DNA from: Polytrichum commune
Lineage: Eukaryota > Streptophyta > Polytrichopsida > Polytrichales > Polytrichaceae
Assembly: GCA_950295325.1 (NCBI GenBank)
Contig: OX485803.1
Span: forward strand, 23,558,001 to 23,622,000
Length of the DNA stretch: 64,000 nucleotides
Reading direction: 5' to 3'
Each line of letters begins with the position of its first letter. The first letter of the stretch is position 1. Below the pieces are notes generated by a model, which did no database searches, was not told the DNA's origin, and saw only the letters and a list, made by a program, of their open reading frames with translations. This document shows, one piece after another, positions 43,395-54,351 of this stretch. A program made the translations under genes and the position numbers.

Positions 43395-44390
43395 GTTTGT
43401 GTTTTTTTTTGTTCCTTTTTTTTTATAATGGTATCATTGGTATTCATTTCGAGTTATGCAACCGCCCACTATGAGACCATAAAAATAGATCTAGCTTAGA
43501 CATGTGGAGGTGGACGCCTCTACCTTAGAGATGTGGGAAGCATTGAATGCGGCTCGAGGTTGGACTTGGACAATGTGGCCTTGGTCATATCTAAATGGGG
43601 GTCCCATCTAGTCTCGGGTCTTGGACATTATGTTTAGGTAGATGTGCCATAAGCACCTACGTCATTTTGACAACAAGAAAATAATCAACCTAAGTTTTAT
43701 TTAGTTTTGTTTCTAGGTCTAGGTTCAAGCAGTGAGCAATTTGGGATTTGATGCATTTATGTATTTAAACTCATCCATTGTGATTCAAAGGGTTCTAGTA
43801 AAAATAATTCCCCTATAGATTGCGGGCTAGAGTCTTGGATGTTATTTCCGAAGTGAATTGATATAAAAAGCACACTAGTTAAAATAATACCCCGACCCTA
43901 TGAATTTGGAACGACAAACTCCTCTCATCACAATCTTGATAAAATTAGGATTATTATACACAATTAAGGCTTTATTCTTTGTGTCATGGCTAAATTGTTT
44001 TTAAAAGTAATAAAATGATTCCACATGGAAAGGATAAATTCTTTGAAATTAAAAGTAGTGAGAGAAAGCTCCCCATGAGAAATGTGGGAACTGTCTGCAT
44101 TTTTGGGGAAGAGTCGTGTGGTGGGGGGAGGAGGATCATGAGGTGCTACACAAATCACGATACTAAAAGAAACGGCAACCAACCATGCACGGTATCGAGA
44201 GGCTTGTACTAAATCGAGTATTTTACTATTGGGTTCAAAATAGCACGGAGCTTTGGAGCATGCTTGGGGCGGACGCTAAGCCTCCCCCTATGAACTTTCA
44301 AGGGGAGGTGGATAGGGGCCGGGCCCGCAATTCGGCACCTCTAGGCAGCTTCTACAAAAGAAAGAAAAGATTTCAAATCTTCACCGAAAG
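43395..44390 (+). repeat. Dispersed repeat, uninterrupted copy Y
   Basis: About 1 kb colinear with the flanks of three insertions in copy Z (60004-63786). It runs without interruption through the positions corresponding to 60252, 61838 and 63184, so it is the empty-site version. No long open frame; it probably descends from an older transposable element of unknown class. Confidence 0.8.
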
Positions 44391-44460
44391 TTGTTGCCGG
44401 ATCACGGACCTTGGGCCCTATCCACCTTCCCCTAAAAGTTTGTAAGGGAGGGTTAGCCAT

Positions 44461-44863
44461 GGGGGGGTCACCCCATTGTCAAGTTGAGCACCACGTGCGG
44501 ATAAAGTTTGCTACCCCTATATAAAACGCCATACATAATTTTAAAAATTATGATATTTTTCCTCCTTCTACATAACCGTTGATAATCTCTTTTGTATATT
44601 TATTTGATTTTTTTTTGTCATCTTCATTTTTTTAGTAATTGTTTTAGTTTAAGTATGCGTCATTCTAGTTAGAAACAATATATTTCATTAACAAAATTTT
44701 CAAATTTGGTTATCATTTTTTACTATACAATAGATATCGTGTATAAGCAGTGATAAAATTTTGACCCAATTTTGGTGATGCAACTTACCGAAAGTAGATT
44801 TTTTTGGTCACACGTGGTGTTCAACTTAACAATGGAGTTGCCCCCCCCCCCCCCCCCCCCCCC
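44461..44863. mobile_element. TIR element ending in a 23-base C run
   Basis: The left end, a G run followed by CCCCATTGTCAAGTTGAGCA and a CCACGTG, is inverted at the right end as CACGTGGTGTTCAACTTAAC then 'aatgg' and C23 (44841-44863). About 400 bp, AT-rich inside, no coding capacity. The TSD is unclear, so the exact ends may differ by a few bases. Confidence 0.6.
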
Positions 44864-46659
44864 GCGGTGGGGTTAGTGTCCACTCATGCTTGGTGCATTT
44901 GCTCACAATAGGCCCTTCAAACAAGCACCCATGTCTCATGTTTGCCTTGAGATAGCCTCAAGCATGGCCTTTATCCAAATTCATTACCGCATTTGCAATG
45001 GTATGAAATTGATTTCAAGGTCGTTCACATGGGGTCCAAAGTCCCAACATGGAGGCATTGTCCCAATTTTTGAGCCTCAAAAAATCATTGAATATGATGG
45101 ATTATTATTAAAGTTGAATCTTGATTATTTTATGAAAAATTATTGGTGGGACTTGTTTTGAGAAATGGGTCTAGCTTTTTTGCTCCACCCAACTCTCAAC
45201 ATAAGTCGCAAGCCTCACTTCCAAAAAATGATGCCATGTAAGCATGTGTGTCATACTTGAGACTTAGGACTTGTGACCATGTGTGACCGGCCCTTAGAGT
45301 CCAGGAAGCTAAAAGACTAATGGGACTGAAAGTGGTTTCAAACAATTCCGTTACAATTTCTCTCTAACCGAGACTTACATTTGAGTGATGTGGGATTAGG
45401 TGTGGATCTAAGAATGGATACCAAGAAATATATGTGGTTAAAAGACCATAAAGTATGTGTTTAAGGTTTGCTTAGCTTAGTGCGAACTTCCAATTTCACA
45501 CACACATTGAGTTGTAGGGTTGGAGTAAAGAACATCTTCTAAGTGGGCCTAAACTGTATGAAGGATTGAACATATAATGGGTTCTATATGTTTAGTTGAT
45601 AATCTAATATGATTGTACCTCATGCCTTTTCAATGTCCAATTATGAATAGTGACCACATAAGATCCACACATCTTGGTTCAAAAGTATCATATATAATGT
45701 CATCTACAATACATAACATGTTTTGTGTACCCATCACTAAGTAATCTAATTTATATAAACACAAACCCTTTCGCTAAACAAATTATAACTTGTAGTTATG
45801 TATATGTATGGAGGACCTTTTAACATTATACAACATGTCTTGTATGGTAGTGTCACTAGACTTTAAAGCATAAGATTTTTTATTTATTGAATGAAACTAA
45901 GGTGAACTGATTTATGGTTTGCCTTATCTCATTGGACATCATGCATGAATGAAAGAGGTAGTATAAGGGTTTTAATAGGGATTTAAAAGGGATTGTTGAG
46001 CTAAGAATGAGGCCACTTCCTTTGCTTAGAGTTGCAATCTGAACAAATCGTGTTTTTTTTGTAGAGGGTGATGTAAACTCAATTTTTAGGCTATCGCCTA
46101 GCCGGAGAGCTAAAACTTTTTAATCAATGACAATTAGCGGCGATAGTCACTTAGGGGCAAATTGCCAGTGTGAATAGAGGGCAATAGCCGTTCCGCATAC
46201 GGTTGCAACTACCTTCGTCTCCCCCGCTGATAAGGAGGAGGCCGGCCATTGTCGAGGTAGGCTATTTTCAATTGAGTAGAATCTTGCATAGTCTCAGCAT
46301 AGGATAGCAATAGGCAGTGGATGTCGAAACTCAGTGATTGAGTTCGGCCATAGACACTAGCCAGGCAATATGCTTATAGGAATAGACGTAGATGCAAGAG
46401 CCGAGTGATTCGGACTCTGATTTTATTGGGAACTTTGGCAATATGAGTGAACCATCTGTGAAATGCAATTGTCTTTGAAGTGGGAGTTGTTTGTAGTATG
46501 ACTAATGTTTATGACTAAGAAATATCTTGTGTGCATTCTGGCCATAGCCGTGAGCGTTGAAATAGACGAATTATCCACCGAGAGGACGAGGAACTTTGTA
46601 AGTGAGTCTGGAAGTAGCAATGGTCGAAGTCAGACTATGGCCATTGACATGTGAGTTAG
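44864..46659. other. Intergenic, nothing recognised
   Basis: The last ~600 bp before the MULE are GC-richer, with recurring 'gcaatag' and 'gactctg'/'gtcgaag' words like those found after the MULE (54352-55500). The MULE therefore seems to have split one pre-existing low-complexity or repeat region. No gene was recognised. Confidence 0.4.
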
Positions 46660-46669
46660 TTGTGTTAAA
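46660..46669. repeat. MULE target-site duplication, left
   Basis: TTGTGTTAAA, identical to 54342-54351. A 9-11 bp duplication is the hallmark of Mutator-like elements. Confidence 0.88.
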
Positions 46670-46722
46670 CAACGACGCTACCGTGTGAGCGGTGGGACGC
46701 GAGTGGTGAGCAGAAAAAAGTC
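46670..46722 (+). repeat. MULE terminal inverted repeat, left
   Basis: Starts CAACGACGCTACCGTGTGAG, then a 'cggtgggacgcgagtggtgagcag' type stretch. It pairs with the right end with several mismatches. Confidence 0.8.
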
Positions 46723-47266
46723 AACGCTTTCCAATTATAGTAATAAAATTTCCAAATTTAGAATAGAAAAATAGAAAAATCGTGGGACCTCTTTTTTAAG
46801 TAAAAATGATGGACCTATTTCCGTGGAAATTTTGAGGGATTTAAGGACAGAGACTTGGTTTTAGGGTACCTTTCAGAGAGACTAGTTCACATGATTTACT
46901 TAAACCAGGGAACTTTTGACTGTCCATATTATGGTGAGAGCCACTTAATCATAGGCTATGGTCACAACGTAAGAGAAAATTCTAAGTCATCAAATTAAAG
47001 CATTCAAGCATTCAAGCAAAGTAGCAAAACTCGTACCATTCAATAACATCTAAAATTACTGTTGGAAGGAGAGACCCATAAATATTTAGAAACCTTTATA
47101 GATATTTAAAAATGATTACAATTCACATCATGTAGATAATGATAGGTCTGAAATATCAGCGATATTTTCGGAATACGTGCACTCATACTATAGTATACTC
47201 AACGCAATAATACTTAGCGACAAATTATAAATAAGGGGGGCAGCCTAGCTCCTATAAGTATCCACG

Positions 47267-49885
47267 CTAAGGTCCCACATGCTTCATGATGCCACTTTCG
47301 AGGAGGTGCTTCACTTCATTGAAACTAAGACTCGGAGCATGGATGAAAGTGTCTTCGTATTGATCCAAGTTGCAGGTCACACGGAAGATGAAGTACAAGT
47401 GCTTGCAGTTCACCCAAGTGCGCCGCTTCCCAAGTGCTCTTGCTGACATCTCCACGAAATTCGGGCAGGTGCACGACGGGAAGGTGCTGATAGTGATACG
47501 GTACTCTTCAACCTTAGCCTTCTTTCGGGATTGGAAGAGAATGATGCAACCGATCCCTGGGTGAGGTATCATTGTGACGGAGGTGATTTGTCCGTCGACG
47601 TTGAGGGCTGACTCCCACTTGTTGCGTTGTTGGACGCATGGTCCGTTGTTACTGCGTCGGATCTTCTTTCCAAACCTCAGCGTAGGGTATTGATCGGCTT
47701 GGGCCGGGGTAGGGAGTTCGGCCATGGATGAGGCAACATTGGAGGAGTCGCCGAAGAGTCTTCTGGGTGACACATCTTGATGCTGCTGAAGTTGGAATCC
47801 CCCTTCTTCAAGGGCCAGAACCTCCTGGAGAGTGAGGTTTGTCCCAGTGAGGACAGGCCAGACGTCCGGGACATCCGGACGGTGCTGCACCCACTTCCTC
47901 CTGGTGCCTTTGACGCATCTTTCAATGTCGTCGTTGCAGAAGAAGAATTGTATCAAGAATTCCTTGTTCTTCTTGTAGTCGCGCATGTAGCCGGTGTACG
48001 TAGGAGCTGGAATACTTTTACCATGCCGAACGATCTTCTGGGTGCACTTGGTCTTTGTGCAAGCTTGCATGGCGAAGCAGGCCTTGGCGGAAGTCTTGGG
48101 CAGTCTAGAAATGTGCCACTTGGAGACATCGCAGTGGGTCTTCTGAATGTTATTGACGTGGGTGACCCGTTGTGGAATCGATTTCTCGGGTGATTGTGCT
48201 AGGGGCAGGTCTGATGGTGTGGAGGAATCAATACGTGCCTTGGTTGACCTAGTGCTCACTCGTGGATGAGAGAAGCTAACCTTGTCGGGTCTATGTGAAT
48301 CATGATCAGAACCAGGGGGCATATCAAGTTTGCGCTTGGTGGTGCCAAAGACCTCCTCTCCTTCGAGTTGGGGTTTGCGGGTGCACCAATGCTCTGCTCC
48401 GGGCATGTGCTCGAGTGCTGCAACAATTCTCTTGGCGTCACCGGATCGTTGTGCAGCACGAAGGCGGAGTTCTTCCTTTCCTGGGCCAGTACCAGAGCGA
48501 TCACCCTTCAAGTAGGCGTAGTAGTTCGTACATTGCATGAACGCCCTCACAAAATCATCGACGGTCGCAACATACAGATCAGAGCCACGGTTTCCAGACT
48601 GCTGAAGCCATTTGTTATGGACTGTCTCGGAGAGGTTGCAAGATGGCATCTCTGCCAACTCAGAATCTGTGAAATTCTGAGAGAAATCAAGAAAATGTAG
48701 TGAGAACGTTTTGTACAAAAACAGGCTAAAATCCTAAACTGACACCCACAAACAAAAAAACCCACAAAAACAAAACAAAATCCAAAAAAAAATTCAGACC
48801 AAAAAGCGAAACACACACTGTGGGTGGGTACTCACTAGTTGCATGAAACCACCCCATTGACGGTAACGAAAGTGCCAGAATGCAAGCCATGTATCAAGGT
48901 CCTTGATTCCTTCCTCGGATGCAGCTCCAGAGGATAGCCACCAAGCCCGGATGGCAAGATAACGGGACTCGAACTGCTCGGGAGTCTTGGCATCCTTGTA
49001 CTGCTTGCATAACAACTTGTGTTGCTGTTGGAGGTCGGGCTTGATGTGGGTGGCGGTGTGGCGCTCCATAGACACTGTCCAATGCAATAGACATGTCCTC
49101 TCCCGAGACTCCATAGGAACCTTGGGATCACCGTTGCCATAGATAATCCTAACTGCATTCCAATTGGCTTGTGCACTGTCCGCCATGAACCCTTTGAAGT
49201 TAACTTTAGCAATGCCATGTTTGAGCATAACTTCATTGAGCCCATGCCATAGAAGGCTCTGCGCCGCGACATCCTCAGACTGCATATCACAAACTGCAAT
49301 AGTCATAACCCGGCAGTAGGCCGAGTCATAGACATGGCAAGCCATGGTCGTCCACCCCTTGACACGCTTGACATGGTCAAACATGACCCAAGCATCTTGC
49401 AAATCACCGTGTGGTTGCATTCTCCTGACAAGGTCCACTCCAGACCCAGGGCCCACCTCGGACATCTTGAAGACGTAGACTTTCTCCAACAACTTTCCTT
49501 GGTCTGGGAATTTATTTTCTTGTACATAGGGCCAACTGCTATGACCTCTAAGTCCGGTGATGCTGTCAATGATCCCCCCTCGGCCAATGCGCTTGAAGGA
49601 AGTGACAGTGTTTCGAATACTCGGGGTGCTGAGGTGTTGGTACCTGTCCATGACAAACTTCATGGACTCGAGGTCCATAACTTTATTGGGATCAGATCCT
49701 GTGCGTAGAAGATACTTGGCCAAGAACTCTTTACTTGCAGCCAATGCAATGGCAGAGTTGGTGGCGGTGGGAGTCCGCTCAACCTCTCTACCAATGAGAT
49801 CATGAATTTCGACCTTAGACTCTCTACAGACATCTTGCGAAATGGGGTGATGCTGATGACCCATATGGATGTATGCACGAGTCAT
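47267..49885 (-). CDS. MULE transposase with C-terminal SWIM zinc finger
   Basis: Two exons, 49885-48836 and 48676-47267, joined at CAACTA/GTGAGT and TTTCTCTCAG/AAT in phase 0; about 819 residues from the ATG at 49885. The frame extends upstream to an acceptor-like ATATCAG at 49905, so a further 5' exon is possible. The first exon has a MULE-type core: FDHVKRVKGW with the first Asp, GFMADSAQANWNAVRIIYG with the second, and CLLHW, the Cys/His block. The second exon holds a long basic linker and a SWIM finger, CTCPNF...VNCKHLYF (CxC...CxH), usual in MULE transposases. It would act in the nucleus to excise and integrate the element. I did not locate the catalytic Glu with certainty. No obvious inactivating lesion. 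Confidence 0.85.
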
Positions 49886-49904
49886 GTCACCTCTACCAAG
49901 AACC

Positions 49905-51867
49905 TGATATCTAAGCCTATAGGCCACTTTCAAAGACTTAGATTCTAACTTGAAATGAGGCCAACTAAAACAACATAAAGTGAGCACCCGAATTCTCATA
50001 TTAGAGCCTAGGCTTCAAAGTGTTAGATTCTAACCTGAAATAAGGCCAACTAGACTTATATAAAGTGAGCACCTGAAATCTCAAACAAGAGCCGAGGCTT
50101 CAAAGTGTTAGATTCTAACCTGAAATGAGGCCAACCACACATATATAAAGTGAGCACCCGAAATATCAAACTAGAGCCGAGGCTTCAAAGTGTTAGATTA
50201 TAACTTGAAATGAGGCCAACTAGATATATATAAAGTGAGCACCTTTAATTGAACCTTGAAGCCGGGGCTTCAGGGTGTGACCCTCTAGACCTCAAAAGGA
50301 AGGTTTTGGTCCCGAAACCCATATATTGGACACCCACATAAAGTGAGAACCTGATATCTAAGCCTATAGGCCACTTTCAAAGACTTAGATTCTAACTTGA
50401 AATGAGGCCAACTAAAACAACATAAAGTGAGCACCCGAATTCTCATATTAGAGCCTAGGCTTCAAAGTGTTAGCTTCTAACCTGAAATAAGGCCAACTAG
50501 ACGTATATAAAGTGAGCACCTGAAATCTCAAACAAGAGCCGAGGCTTCAAAGTGTTAGATTCTAACCTGAAATGAGGCCAACTAGACTTATATAAAGTGA
50601 GCACCTGTAATTTGAACCTTGAAGCCGAGATCTCAGGGTGCGACCCTCTAGACCTCAAAAGGAAGGTTTCGGTCCTGAAACCCATATATTGGACATCCAC
50701 ATAAAGTGATAACCTGATATCTAAGGCTATAGGCCACTTTCAAAGACTTAGATTCTAACCCGAAACGAGGCCAACTAAAACAAAAGTTTCGGTCCCGAAA
50801 CCCATATATTGGACACCCACATAAAGTGATAACCAGAGATCTAAGCCTATAGGCCACTTTCAAAGAGTTAGATTCTAACCTTAAATGAGGCGAACTAAAT
50901 CAACATAGAGTGAGAACCTGAAATCTTAGCCTATAGCCCACCTTCAAATTCAAAATTCTAACCTGAAATGAGGCCAACAAGACATATATAAAGTGAGCAC
51001 CCGAAATCTCAAAGTGGAGCCGAGGCTTCAAAGTGTTAGTTTCTAACCTGAAATGAGGCCAACTAGACTTATATAAAGTGAGCACCTGTAATTTGAACCT
51101 TGAAGCCGAGATCTCAGGGTGTGACCCTCTAGACCTCAAAAGGAAGTTTTCGGTCCCGAAACCCATATATTGGACATCCACATAAAGTGATAACCTGATA
51201 TCTAAGCCTATATGCCACTTTCAAAAACTTAGATTCTAACCCGAAATGAGGCCAACTAAGACAACATAGAGTGATCACCTAAAATATGAACCTAGAGACG
51301 AGGCCTCTAATTGTAAGATTCCAACCTGAAATGAGGCCAACTAGACAAATATAAAGTAAGCATCCGAAATCTCAAAGTAGAGCCGAGGCTTCAAAGTGTT
51401 AGATTCTAACCTGAAATGAGGCCAACTAGACATATATAAAGTGAGCACCCGAAATCTCAAAGTAGAGCCGAGGCTTCAAAGTGTTAGATTCTAACCTGAA
51501 ATGAGGCCAACTAGACTTATATAAAGTGAGCACCCGAAATCTCAAAGTAGAGCCGAGGCTTCAAAGTGTTAGATTCTAACCTGAAATGAGGCCACGTAGA
51601 CATATATAAAGTGAGCACTTCAAATATGAATTTAGAGCCAAGGCTTCATATTGTTAGATTCTAACCTGAAATGAGGCCAACTAGACATTTATAAAGTGAG
51701 CACCCGAAATATGAATTTAGAGTCGAGGCTTCATATTGTTAGATTCTAACCTGAAATGAGGCCACGTAGACATATATAAAGTGAGCACTTGAAATCTGAA
51801 CTTAGAGCCGAGGCTTCAAAGTGTTAGATTCTAACCTGAAATGAAGCCAACTAGACTTATATAAAGT
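49905..51867. repeat. ~85-bp tandem array between the two MULE genes
   Basis: About two dozen units of 84-86 bp, with longer variant units that carry a 'cccatatattggaca' insert. Each has GAGGCCAACTAGAC, then usually TATATAAAGTGAGCACC, then GAGCCGAGGCTTCAAAGTGT and TTAGATTCTAACCTGAAAT. By my reading fourteen units retain a TATA-like (T/A)TATAAAG in plus orientation, facing the methyltransferase-like gene. On the minus strand, units end in acceptor-like TTTCAG or ATATCAG. The array abuts the first recognisable exon of both genes, so it lies in their 5' UTRs, introns or shared promoter. Confidence 0.85.
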
Positions 51868-53293
51868 GATATCTGGGTGTGCTTGTTTATTGACCAGCAT
51901 TCCAAAAGCAAAGTGCGATTTTACAAGGGGACTACCGGTGTCCAGCCCTGTTTGGACTTGATACTTGCAGATATCCCAGAGGGCTTGCCCGTTCCAGGGA
52001 TCTCCAACCCACCAACGTCGATACCTGCGTGGAATCAAGAAACTCACGAGTGGCTTCAGCCAATCTTTGATTTTGCAGATAACCACTTGCATGATGCCGG
52101 AGCCATCATTTTATTTCACCCTTTTCGAATGACTACAAAAGCCATGATTATCGGATATTGTGAGTGTTTCGGTTTTCAAGTTTGGAAGGAGTGATGGGGT
52201 ATGAACCGCCTTCACCTGATGTCGCCGATTAATCAGGGTGTCACTGTAAGTTAATTCTCTAATTTAATTTACTCTGAATTTATTTAACAATTTTAAAACT
52301 TTGTTTGACACGAATGCTACATATTGATTTTCTCATATTGTTGGTTCATTGTTCTCAGTTGAGAAGTTCATTATTTTGGGACCATGGCAGACTATGCGTT
52401 TTGGTATTACATTGGTGGTGAGGACCATGCCTGGCAAGCCTGCTTCCAAATTCTCATTTCAGCCTGTTCCCGCTCTTGACCGACACGGGGTAGATGTATC
52501 AAGAGATGATATTCTACAAAACCTCGTCTCTCGTGAGGATCAACTCATGAATGGACCCACCCCGTGGCGAGGTCCAAGAGAGAAGTCTACTCTTTTAATG
52601 CAGATGTTAATTCAGAGTTCTACCTCCCCTGGGGATGTTGTTTTAGACTGCACTGCTGCTACGGGTATGTTAATTCAATCTTCCATATGACATCTTTAAC
52701 TGTTTGTTGTTAGTTCCAGAGAAATCACACTAATTTTATTGTCATTCTTTTTATTGTAGGATCTTCCATCCATGCGTGCCGCAACGTCGAGCGTCACATT
52801 GTGGCATTGGAGGCTGATGAGGCCATTTTCCATGCCGTACTTAAACCCTTGATTCGTTCGAGTGTTGCTCCAGAGGTCACTTCTGGAGCAACGGCAATTA
52901 GTGAGGACCCCGAGGGTGATGTACTTGTGGTCCCCAGAATTGTGAAGAGGTCTCGATTCAGTAAGTGAGTTTGTTGAACATTTTATCATACATTTGTTTT
53001 ATTTTTTAGCGTTGTTGTATCTAATATGGAGCCCTAACCATGGTGCTTTTGGAAACTGCAGATATGGACCAATGAGCTATCCTAGTCACCGCCCTTTCTT
53101 TTGTGACCCTACGTTTTATCCAAGTCCTCCAAAAACTTGGGATCTTCCTTCCTACGCAAATGACACTGCAATTGAACTAGCTAGTGGATTTTATCGTACT
53201 GTTATTCCTAAATCTTATCCAGGTAGATGTATTGAATTCTGTGATAATGAAGCTCTAGAGTCTGATCGTGAAGACTCCTCGGATGGGAGCTGA
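51868..53293 (+). CDS. N6/N4 amino-methyltransferase-like protein, MULE-borne
   Basis: Four exons join in phase 1 through GT-AG sites: 51868-52159, 52359-52664, 52760-52960, 53010-53293; about 360 residues, no ATG visible at the 5' end. Motif I region: SPGDVVLDCTAATG/SSIHACRN then VALEADEAIF. Together with the preceding PREKSTLLMQMLI this parallels the 'KP..L...I...PGD.VLDPF.GSG...A......G.E.D' core of the N6_N4_Mtase family. The N-terminal part (LILADIPEGLP, then a hydrophobic AIILFHPFR strand) is where the DPPY catalytic motif should lie. The order, motif IV before I, is that of beta-class amino-methyltransferases. Both FxGxG and DPPY are degenerate, so it may bind DNA or SAM without catalysis. 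The acidic C-terminus is unfamiliar. Start and exact function uncertain. Confidence 0.65.
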
Positions 53294-53449
53294 GTTTTTT
53301 CATTGTATTGACCACCATTGTTTGAAACTTGGCATTCAAGTATCTATACTAATATCTCTGCATGAGTATGTTCAACAATGATATGAGGTGCACACCTATA
53401 TTACACAATGGTCTACAAGTTCGCTAAAGTGTGCATCAACGACACTAAA

Positions 53450-54125
53450 CCAGAAACCAATGATTTGATGTCAAATGTATGGTGTCAGTTTGAATGTAGC
53501 TAAGCATGAAACCCAAACATGGCATGCCCACTTTGAACCGGTAACCATAAACTTGAATTCAAGTCAAACATAAAACCCCTAGGCCTTGTCCAAAGTGGCC
53601 ATGCCGAGACCGAACATGAAATCTAAGCCATTGGGCATGTTGAGACCTAAATTGAGACCATTGATTTGAGGTCAAATTTATGGAGTCAGGTTGAATGTAG
53701 CTAAACATGAAACCCAAACATGGCATGCCTTCATTCAACCTGAAACCATAAACTTGACCTCAAATCAAATAGCAAACCCCAAGGCCAACAGACCTCGGAT
53801 CCGAGGCCTTCTGCAAAGTAGCCCCTCCACTTGTAATGCCAAGACCCACCAAAAAACCACCAAATTTAAAACACAATCAGAATTTAGTGGCTCAAGCCAT
53901 GAGGCCTCGGATCCTAGGCCTTCTCCAAGTGGGACTTAGTCCACCTCAAATGACAACCTGTAACCATCCGAGACCCATTCCCAACCTACAAATTAAACCT
54001 TATACCCAATTTGAAATGATACCGCAGCCATGAGGCCTCGGATCCGAGGCCTTCTCCAAGTGGGACTTAGTCCACCTCAAATGACAACATGTAACCATCC
54101 GAGACCCATTCCCAACCTACAAACC
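53450..54125. repeat. Short direct repeats and palindromes at the MULE 3' side
   Basis: A ~131-bp unit is duplicated (about 53903-54033 and 54034-54122), each beginning with the palindrome GGCCTCGGATCCGAGGCC or a near copy; a third copy of the palindrome lies near 53792. A separate ~55-bp segment ('gaatgtagctaa.catgaaacccaaac') is duplicated near 53474 and 53673. Confidence 0.75.
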
Positions 54126-54289
54126 TTGTAATAGAAGGTGGAAGCAAATACAGTATAGGTTCCTCCACCACGGATATAGGTTCTTTCTGTCAATAAATTT
54201 GGGAAATATTCTTGAAATATGTGCAAAATCCACGGTCATAAGGGTCCTAACTTTCTTTAAAGTGAAGTTTAAAATTTTGATTTTCTGCT

Positions 54290-54341
54290 CACGAGATCTG
54301 CTCACCGCTCACCGCTCACCGCTCACATCGTAGCATTCATG
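54290..54341 (-). repeat. MULE terminal inverted repeat, right
   Basis: On the minus strand it starts CATGAATGCTACGATGTGAG, followed by three to four heptamers GCGGTGA. It pairs with the left end at 46670. Confidence 0.8.
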
Positions 54342-54351
54342 TTGTGTTAAA
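54342..54351. repeat. MULE target-site duplication, right
   Basis: TTGTGTTAAA, matching 46660-46669. Confidence 0.88.

Larger units (their letters stand above)
46670..54341. mobile_element. Autonomous-looking Mutator-like element with two genes
   Basis: A 7,672-bp element bounded by the 10-bp duplication TTGTGTTAAA. Termini are imperfect inverted repeats of about 50 bp sharing GCTAC, TGTGAGCGG and GTGAGCAGA blocks. Cargo: a transposase gene on the minus strand (47267-49885), an ~85-bp tandem array (49905-51867) and a methyltransferase-like gene on the plus strand (51868-53293). The two genes point outward from the array. 46721-47266 holds only the transposase 3' flank, and 53294-54290 short repeats. 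Confidence 0.88.

Noticed and set aside
49905-51867. Array considered as CRISPR-like or centromeric satellite
   Set aside because: Units are contiguous without unique spacers, and the array is short and confined within one transposon.
51877-52194. First methyltransferase-like exon read through to the stop at 52194 as a complete small protein
   Set aside because: A GTGAGT donor at 52160 and an acceptor at 52357-52358 join it in frame to the next exon, restoring a continuous domain.
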